DNA from: Pseudomonadota bacterium | GTDB taxonomy: Bacteria; Pseudomonadota; Gammaproteobacteria; Burkholderiales; Burkholderiaceae_C | Length of the DNA stretch: 64,000 bases | Assembly: GCA_023387335.1 (NCBI GenBank) | Contig: JAEWIF010000017.1 | Coordinates: forward strand, 1 to 64,000 | Direction: 5' to 3' | Part shown: piece after piece, positions 59,412-64,000 of the stretch | How the letters are laid out: each line of letters starts with the position of its first letter | Position numbering within the stretch: the stretch's first letter is position 1 | Notes under the pieces: generated by a model | What the model was told of the DNA's origin: nothing | Seen by the model: only the letters and a program-made list of their open reading frames with translations | The model's database searches: none | Program-made: the position numbers and the translations under genes

Positions 59412-60398
59412 TCAGGGGGATTCCGGAGCGGGATCTCTCTGCATGAGCAGGCGCACCGCATCCTTGGGCTGCAGTTGGCCTTCCAGCACGGCCGTCACGG
59501 CCTGCGCGATCGGCATCTGCACCTTCAGCTGGGCCGCGCGCGCGACCACGGTGCGCGCGCAGTAGACGCCCTCGGCCACGTGGCCCAGCGATTCGAGCGT
59601 CTCCTGCAGCGTGCGCCCCTGCGCGAGCAGCAGCCCGACCTTCCGGTTGCGGCTGAGGTCGCCGGTGGCCGTGAGCACCAGGTCGCCCAGACCCGACAGG
59701 CCCATGAACGTCTCGGCCCGGCCGCCGAGCGCCACGCCAAGGCGAGTCATCTCGGCCAGCCCGCGCGTGACCAGCGCGGCGCGCGCGTTCAGGCCGAGCG
59801 ACAGGCCGTCGCACAGCCCGGTGGCGATGGCCAGCACGTTCTTGACCGCGCCGCCGACTTCGGCGCCGGCGACGTCGTCATTGGCATAGACGCGCAGGTG
59901 GTCGCCGTGGAAGGCCTGCACCAGCGCTTCGCGCACGGGTGCATGGGCGCTGGCGGCCACCAGCGCGGTGGGCTGGCGGCGCGCGACCTCCTGGGCGAAG
60001 CTGGGACCGGTGAGCACGCCGGCGGCGAGCCGGGGCGCGACCTGCTGCTGGACTTCATGGCCGAGCAGGCCCGGCCCGTCGGCGGCCGCTTCGAATCCCT
60101 TGCAGAGCCAGGCGACCGGCGCGATGCAGCCGGCCAGGGCCGAGAGCGACTCGCGCAGCCCGGCCATCGGCGTGGCGACGATGACGAGGTCGTGGCCGTC
60201 GGGCGAGAACGGTCCCGACGCGATGCGAAGCGACGCCGGGACCGCGATGCCCGGCAGGTAGCGGGCGTTCTCGCGGCGCGCCTGCATCTCGCGCGCCTGG
60301 TCGGCGTCACGGGCCCACAGCACGACCTCGTGGCGCGCCGCGGCGCTGGCCGCCAGCGCGGTCCCCCAGGCGCCGGCGCCGAGCACGAGGAGCCTCAT
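59412..60398 (-). CDS. gpsA: NAD(P)H-dependent glycerol-3-phosphate dehydrogenase
   Basis: 328 aa. It reduces dihydroxyacetone phosphate to sn-glycerol 3-phosphate for phospholipid synthesis. The Rossmann site is VLGAGAWGTALA at residues 5-16. GPSFAQEVA follows near residue 135. The catalytic-lysine block GGAVKNVLAIATGLCDG is near residue 185, and GLSGLGDLVLTATGDLSRNR near residue 235. It starts 18 bases after the secB stop, a gene order (grxC-secB-gpsA) widespread in proteobacteria. Confidence 0.96.
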   Translation of the reverse strand: MRLLVLGAGAWGTALAASAAARHEVVLWARDADQAREMQARRENARYLPGIAVPASLRIASGPFSPDGHDLVIVATPMAGLRESLSALAGCIAPVAWLCKGFEAAADGPGLLGHEVQQQVAPRLAAGVLTGPSFAQEVARRQPTALVAASAHAPVREALVQAFHGDHLRVYANDDVAGAEVGGAVKNVLAIATGLCDGLSLGLNARAALVTRGLAEMTRLGVALGGRAETFMGLSGLGDLVLTATGDLSRNRKVGLLLAQGRTLQETLESLGHVAEGVYCARTVVARAAQLKVQMPIAQAVTAVLEGQLQPKDAVRLLMQRDPAPESP

Positions 60399-60416
60399 CC
60401 GTGCCGCCCGCGGCCG

Positions 60417-60875
60417 TCAGGCCGTGGTGATGATGGGCGAGCCCTGCTGCTCCTGCTGGGCCTGCTGCTGCTCGAACATGGCCTGGAAGTTGATCTCGGC
60501 CAGGTGCACGGGCGGGAAGCCGGCGCGGGTGACGATGTCGGCCAGGTTGGCGCGCAGGTACGGGTAGACGATCTGCGGGCAGGCGATGCCCATGATGGCG
60601 TTGATCTGGTCGCCCACGTTGCGGATCTCGAAGATGCCGGCCTGCTTCACCTCGACCAGGAACACGGTGCGCTCCTTGAGCTTGGTGGTGACGGTGGCGG
60701 TCACGCAGATCTCGTACATGCCCTCGGCGGCCTGCGAGGCCTCGACGCCGAGCTGGATGTCCACGGCGGGCTGCTCCTGCTCCAGCAGGATGGCGGGCGA
60801 ATTGGGCTGCTCCAGCGAGGCCTCCTTGAGGTAGACGCGCTGGATCTGGAAGACGGGGTCCTGGGAGTCGGCCAT
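60417..60875 (-). CDS. secB: Protein-export chaperone SecB
   Basis: 152 aa from the ATG at 60875 (MADSQDPVFQIQRVYLKE); an upstream in-frame ATG would add 16 residues that are unlike the family. SecB holds precursors unfolded and passes them to SecA. Conserved segments are VYLKEASLEQPNSP, GMYEICVTATV and CPQIVYPYLRANLADIVTRAGFP-type near residue 100; the Gln-rich tail is typical of betaproteobacteria. It precedes gpsA; a terminator-like hairpin separates it from grxC. Confidence 0.95.
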   Translation of the reverse strand: MADSQDPVFQIQRVYLKEASLEQPNSPAILLEQEQPAVDIQLGVEASQAAEGMYEICVTATVTTKLKERTVFLVEVKQAGIFEIRNVGDQINAIMGIACPQIVYPYLRANLADIVTRAGFPPVHLAEINFQAMFEQQQAQQEQQGSPIITTA

Positions 60876-60897
60876 GGCGATGTCGGTGCTTTCGTGC

Positions 60898-60935
60898 AAA
60901 AGGAAAAGGCCCGCCGGGTGCAACCGAAGCGGGCC
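60898..60935 (-). terminator. Terminator or attenuator between grxC and secB
   Basis: On the minus strand GGCCCGC and GCGGGCC form a 7-bp GC stem with a 14-base loop, followed by TTTTCCTTTT. It lies after the grxC stop and 23 bases before the secB start, so it would reduce read-through from grxC and leaves secB needing a promoter of its own or partial read-through. Confidence 0.7.
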
Positions 60936-60975
60936 GGGATTCGGAGTCAGGCCGGGATTATCTCAGGCCCGTTCG

Positions 60976-61236
60976 TCAGCCGCCGTTCAACAGCGGCGCG
61001 AGGCCGCCGCGGCTGTCGAGCGCCATCAAGTCGTCGCAGCCGCCCACGTGCGTGTCGCCGATGAAGATCTGCGGCACGGTGCGGCGGCCGGTGATCTCCA
61101 TCATCTTCAGCCGCTCCTGCGGCTGCATGTCGACGCGGATCTCGTTGATGTCGTCCACGCCGCGGGCCTTGAGGATCTGCTTGGCCCGGATGCAGTACGG
61201 GCAGACGGCGGTGGTGTACATGGTGACGGCTTGCAT
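60976..61236 (-). CDS. grxC: Glutaredoxin 3
   Basis: 86 aa. Dithiol glutaredoxin with the active site CPYC at residues 12-15, the cis-Pro TVPQIFIGD near residue 53 and the glutathione-binding GGCDDL near residue 65. It reduces protein and glutathione disulfides in the cytoplasm. It follows the rhodanese gene by 14 bases and precedes secB. Confidence 0.95.
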   Translation of the reverse strand: MQAVTMYTTAVCPYCIRAKQILKARGVDDINEIRVDMQPQERLKMMEITGRRTVPQIFIGDTHVGGCDDLMALDSRGGLAPLLNGG

Positions 61237-61250
61237 GGGGTCGGGGCTTT

Positions 61251-61658
61251 CTAGGCTTTCTCGACCGGCAGGTTAGCTTCTTTCCACGCTTTCAGCCCGC
61301 CGGCCAGCACTTGGGCCTTTTCGTAGCCGAGTTTTTTCGCGATGGCCAGCGCGCGGCCGGCGCGTGCGCCAGTGGGGCACACCAGCAGCACCGGCAGCGC
61401 CTTGTTCCTCACGGTCTCGGGCAGGCGCGCCTCGAGTTGGTTCAGCGGCACGTTGCGCGCGCCGCCGATGTGGCCCGCCGCGAATTCCTCGGTTTCGCTC
61501 ACGTCCACCACCACCGCCTTTTCGCGGTTGATGAGCTGCACCGCGTTGGAGGTGTTGAGGCCGCCGGCCGCGCCGCCTTTGACCATCGGCCACACCAGCA
61601 TGCCGCCGGAGACGAGGGCGACCGAAATGAGCGCCCAGTTGTGAATCAAGAAGTCCAT
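61251..61658 (-). CDS. Membrane-anchored rhodanese-like protein
   Basis: 135 aa from the ATG at 61658. An N-terminal membrane helix (WALISVALVSGGMLVWP) is followed by a single rhodanese domain with VVVDVSETEEFAAGHIGGA and the active-site loop LLVCPTGARAG, Cys near residue 93. It probably transfers sulfur or reduces sulfur species at the membrane; substrate unknown. First gene of the minus-strand run rhodanese-grxC-secB-gpsA, a common proteobacterial order. It diverges from gpmA. Confidence 0.9.
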   Translation of the reverse strand: MDFLIHNWALISVALVSGGMLVWPMVKGGAAGGLNTSNAVQLINREKAVVVDVSETEEFAAGHIGGARNVPLNQLEARLPETVRNKALPVLLVCPTGARAGRALAIAKKLGYEKAQVLAGGLKAWKEANLPVEKA

Positions 61659-61702
61659 CGTTGTCCTGCTTAAAGCGCCCCCTCGGCGCAAACCAGGGAT
61701 TC

Positions 61703-61708
61703 TAGAAT
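61703..61708 (+). promoter_or_regulatory. Putative -10 box of gpmA
   Basis: TAGAAT followed by CGACG, 28 bases before the gpmA start; same context as the metG and DUF3460 boxes. Confidence 0.45.
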
Positions 61709-61736
61709 CGACGCTTTTGCCCGGCTCATCTTCCGC

Positions 61737-62480
61737 ATGCACAAGCTCGTCCTGATCCGCCACGGCGAATCGACCTGGAACCTGGAAAACCGCTTCACCG
61801 GCTGGACCGACGTCCCGCTCACCGCCACCGGCGTCGAGCAGGCCAAGAACGCCGGCCGCCTGCTGCGCGCCGAGGGTTACGAGTTCGACGTCTGCCACAC
61901 CAGCGTGCTCAAGCGCGCCATCCACACCCTGTGGCACTGCCTCGACGAGATGGATCGGCAGTGGCTGCCGGTGGTCAAGTCGTACCGCCTCAACGAGCGC
62001 CACTACGGTGCGCTGCAGGGCCTGAACAAGGCCGAGACGGCCAAGAAGTTCGGCGACGACCAGGTGCTCGTCTGGCGCCGCAGCTACGACATCCCGCCGC
62101 CCGCGCTGGAGCCGAACGACCCGCGCGCCGAGCGCAGCGACCCGCGTTATGCCCGCCTCGCCGCCGGCGAAGTGCCGCTCACCGAGTGCCTCAAGGACAC
62201 GGTGGCGCGCGTGCTGCCGTTCTGGAACGAATCGATGGCGCCCGCCATCCGCGCAGGCAAGCGCGTGCTGGTGTCCGCGCACGGCAACTCCATCCGCGCG
62301 CTGGTGAAGTACCTCGACGGCATCTCCGACCAGGACATCGTGGGCCTCAACATCCCCAACGGGATCCCGCTCGTCTACGAGCTCGACGCCGACCTGAAAC
62401 CGATCCGCCACTACTACCTCGGCGATGCTGAAGCGGCGGCGAAAGCAGCCGCCGCGGTGGCCAACCAGGGCAAGGCTTAG
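61737..62480 (+). CDS. gpmA: 2,3-bisphosphoglycerate-dependent phosphoglycerate mutase
   Basis: 247 aa. It interconverts 3- and 2-phosphoglycerate in glycolysis. The phospho-histidine motif is LIRHGESTWNLENRFTGWTD at residues 6-25. The ERHYG block is near residue 87 and the second catalytic His is in VSAHGNSIRALVKYL near residue 183. The C-terminal Ala-rich tail is usual. Promoter-like TAGAAT lies just upstream. The next gene on the strand is a ctpA-type protease. Confidence 0.96.
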   Translation: MHKLVLIRHGESTWNLENRFTGWTDVPLTATGVEQAKNAGRLLRAEGYEFDVCHTSVLKRAIHTLWHCLDEMDRQWLPVVKSYRLNERHYGALQGLNKAETAKKFGDDQVLVWRRSYDIPPPALEPNDPRAERSDPRYARLAAGEVPLTECLKDTVARVLPFWNESMAPAIRAGKRVLVSAHGNSIRALVKYLDGISDQDIVGLNIPNGIPLVYELDADLKPIRHYYLGDAEAAAKAAAAVANQGKA

Positions 62481-62524
62481 CTCTGCGGGGACCCGCGCCA
62501 ATGCTGAGCCGGCGCCCGTCAAGG

Positions 62525-62547
62525 GCAGGTAAAGCGGCTGCTTTTTT
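62525..62547 (+). terminator. Weak terminator candidate after gpmA
   Basis: GCAG and CTGC form a 4-bp stem with a 9-base loop, followed by six T residues, 45 bases after the gpmA stop. The stem is short, so the call rests mostly on the T-run and position. Confidence 0.35.
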
Positions 62548-62644
62548 CACGCCACGACGCGCTCTTCCGGAACCGCGAGGTAACCGGAGCGTCTTAGTGT
62601 CTTCTCAGGTGTATATTGAATCTTCGAGAGGACTTGGGTTTCGC

Positions 62645-64000
62645 ATGAGCCACAAACTGAAGATCGTCGGCTGGATTTCGGCAGGGGCATTGGCCGGTGC
62701 CCTGACCACGGTCTCGCTGCAGACAGTCGCGCGTGGCACGCTGGCTCCGCTTCCGCTGGAAGAGCTGCAGCAACTGGCCGCCGTGTTCGGCATGGTCAAG
62801 AGCGACTACGTCGAGCCCGTCGACGAGCGCAAGCTGATCTCCGATGCCATCTCGGGCATGGTGGCCAGCCTCGATCCCCATTCGCAGTACTTCGACAAGA
62901 AGTCCTACAAGGAATTCCGCGAGGGCACGTCCGGCCGCTTCGTCGGCGTCGGCATCGAAATCTCGCAGGAGGACGGCCTGGTCAAGGTGGTGTCCCCGAT
63001 CGAGGGCTCGCCCGCCTACCGCGCCGGCCTGAAGCCCAACGACCTGATCACCAAGATCGACGACACCGTCGTGAAGGGCCTGTCGCTGTCCGAGGCCGTC
63101 AAGCGCATGCGCGGCGAGCCCAGCACCAAGGTGACGCTGACCATCTTCCGCAAGGACGAGAACCGCACCTTCCCGGTCACCATCACGCGCGAAGAGATCA
63201 AGACCCAGTCGGTCAAGGGCAAGACCATCGAGCCCGGCTACGCCTGGATCCGCCTGTCGCAGTTCCAGGAGCGCACGGTCGAAGACTTCGTGCGCAAGGT
63301 CGAGGAGGTCTACAAGGCCGATCCCAACCTGAGAGGCCTGGTGCTCGACCTGCGCAACGACCCGGGCGGCCTGCTCGACGCGGCCGTCGCCGTGTCCGCG
63401 GCCTTCCTGCCCGAGAACGTGACGGTCGTGTCCACCAACGGCCAGCTGCCGGAAAGCAAGTTCGTCTACAAGGCTTCGCCGGAGTTCTACCAGCGCCGCT
63501 CGGGCAGCGACCCTCTGCGGCGCCTGCCGGCCGGCATCAAGACGGTGCCGCTGGTGGTGCTGGTCAACGAAGGCTCGGCCTCGGCCAGCGAGATCGTGGC
63601 CGGCGCCCTGCAGGACCACAAGCGCGCCACCATCCTGGGCAGCCAGACGTTCGGCAAGGGCTCGGTGCAGACCGTGCGCCCGCTCGGCCCCGATACCGGC
63701 CTCAAGCTCACCACGGCCCGCTACTACACGCCCAGCGGCAAGTCGATCCAGGCGCGCGGCATCGTGCCGGACGTGCTGGTCGACGAGAGCGAGGAAGGCA
63801 ACCTGTTCTCCATGCTGCGCACCCGCGAGGCCGACCTGGACAAGCACCTCGGCAGCGGCCAGGGCCCCGAGGTCAAGGACCCTGTGCGTGAGCGCCTGCG
63901 CCAGGAAGCGATCAAGCGCGCCGAAGAGGAATCGCGCAAGCCGGTGTCCGAGCGCAAGACGCCCGAATTCGGCGTGCCGGAGAAGGACTTCATGCTGGTG
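62645..64000 (+). CDS. S41-family C-terminal processing peptidase, CtpA type (cut by window edge)
   Basis: 452 codons are present with no stop before the edge; the family is usually 440-550 aa, so most of the protein is here. A signal/anchor helix (VGWISAGALAGALTTVSL) places it in the periplasm. A PDZ domain lies at about residues 90-180 (GVGIEISQEDGLVKVVSP, AGLKPNDLI). The S41 core has LRGLVLDLRNDPGGLL near residue 235, the catalytic Ser in NEGSASASEIVAGAL near residue 315 and the Lys in TFGKGSVQTV near residue 340. It trims or degrades periplasmic substrates from their C-termini. Confidence 0.94.
   Translation, partial: MSHKLKIVGWISAGALAGALTTVSLQTVARGTLAPLPLEELQQLAAVFGMVKSDYVEPVDERKLISDAISGMVASLDPHSQYFDKKSYKEFREGTSGRFVGVGIEISQEDGLVKVVSPIEGSPAYRAGLKPNDLITKIDDTVVKGLSLSEAVKRMRGEPSTKVTLTIFRKDENRTFPVTITREEIKTQSVKGKTIEPGYAWIRLSQFQERTVEDFVRKVEEVYKADPNLRGLVLDLRNDPGGLLDAAVAVSAAFLPENVTVVSTNGQLPESKFVYKASPEFYQRRSGSDPLRRLPAGIKTVPLVVLVNEGSASASEIVAGALQDHKRATILGSQTFGKGSVQTVRPLGPDTGLKLTTARYYTPSGKSIQARGIVPDVLVDESEEGNLFSMLRTREADLDKHLGSGQGPEVKDPVRERLRQEAIKRAEEESRKPVSERKTPEFGVPEKDFMLV

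Overview
The window is high-GC DNA (roughly 65-70% G+C) from a betaproteobacterium, most likely a Burkholderiales member of the Comamonadaceae (Ramlibacter/Variovorax-like). The evidence is the gene content: three orphan Bug-type solute receptors, DUF3305/DUF3306 next to a formate dehydrogenase, DUF3460-scpA, divergent mrp/metG, and -10 boxes of the type TA(A/G)AATCG before several housekeeping genes. The genus is an inference; no 16S rRNA or other marker is present.

Layout. 1-5.3 kb is a worn region: the tail of an unknown gene, an acyltransferase/SGNH gene broken by one frameshift, an intact 3-hydroxyisobutyrate dehydrogenase-like gene, an ankyrin-repeat protein, and the frameshifted, truncated relic of a PAS-domain sensor. 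5.3-14.3 kb holds two small-acid catabolic operons. The first (+) is Bug receptor, RraA-like aldolase, leuC-like and leuD-like. The second (-) is GntR regulator, enolase-superfamily dehydratase, D-2-hydroxyacid dehydrogenase and Bug receptor, with a FAD oxidase gene between the two operons. 14.4-16 kb is serS followed by tRNA-Ser(CGA) and a strong terminator.

16.2-31.5 kb is the most distinctive part: a compact hybrid NRPS-PKS locus. On the minus strand lie an Sfp-type phosphopantetheinyl transferase, a 1525-aa NRPS, a 2102-aa PKS and an FtsX-like permease; a NodB-family polysaccharide deacetylase gene diverges from them. The NRPS reads formyltransferase, degenerate half condensation domain, adenylation domain split by a luciferase-like monooxygenase, carrier protein. 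Its pocket residues read as glycine. The PKS reads KS-AT-KR-DH-ACP-TE, with KR before DH. Read colinearly, a formylated and possibly oxidised glycine starter is extended once, reduced, dehydrated and released by the thioesterase.

31.5-43.4 kb is a complete respiratory formate dehydrogenase locus on the minus strand: fdhD, the three subunits, Tat and TorD accessory proteins, a polyferredoxin, DUF3305/3306 and mrp. 43.5-64 kb is mostly housekeeping: metG; a LysR/Bug/formylglutamate-amidohydrolase-like module; a SulP transporter; a degenerate BLUF-like protein; a second LysR; a BamE-like lipoprotein; DUF3460-scpA-nadB; nadC-nadA (so NAD synthesis from aspartate is complete in the window); a thioredoxin-like protein; gpsA, secB, grxC and a rhodanese; gpmA; and the start of a ctpA-type protease that runs off the right edge.
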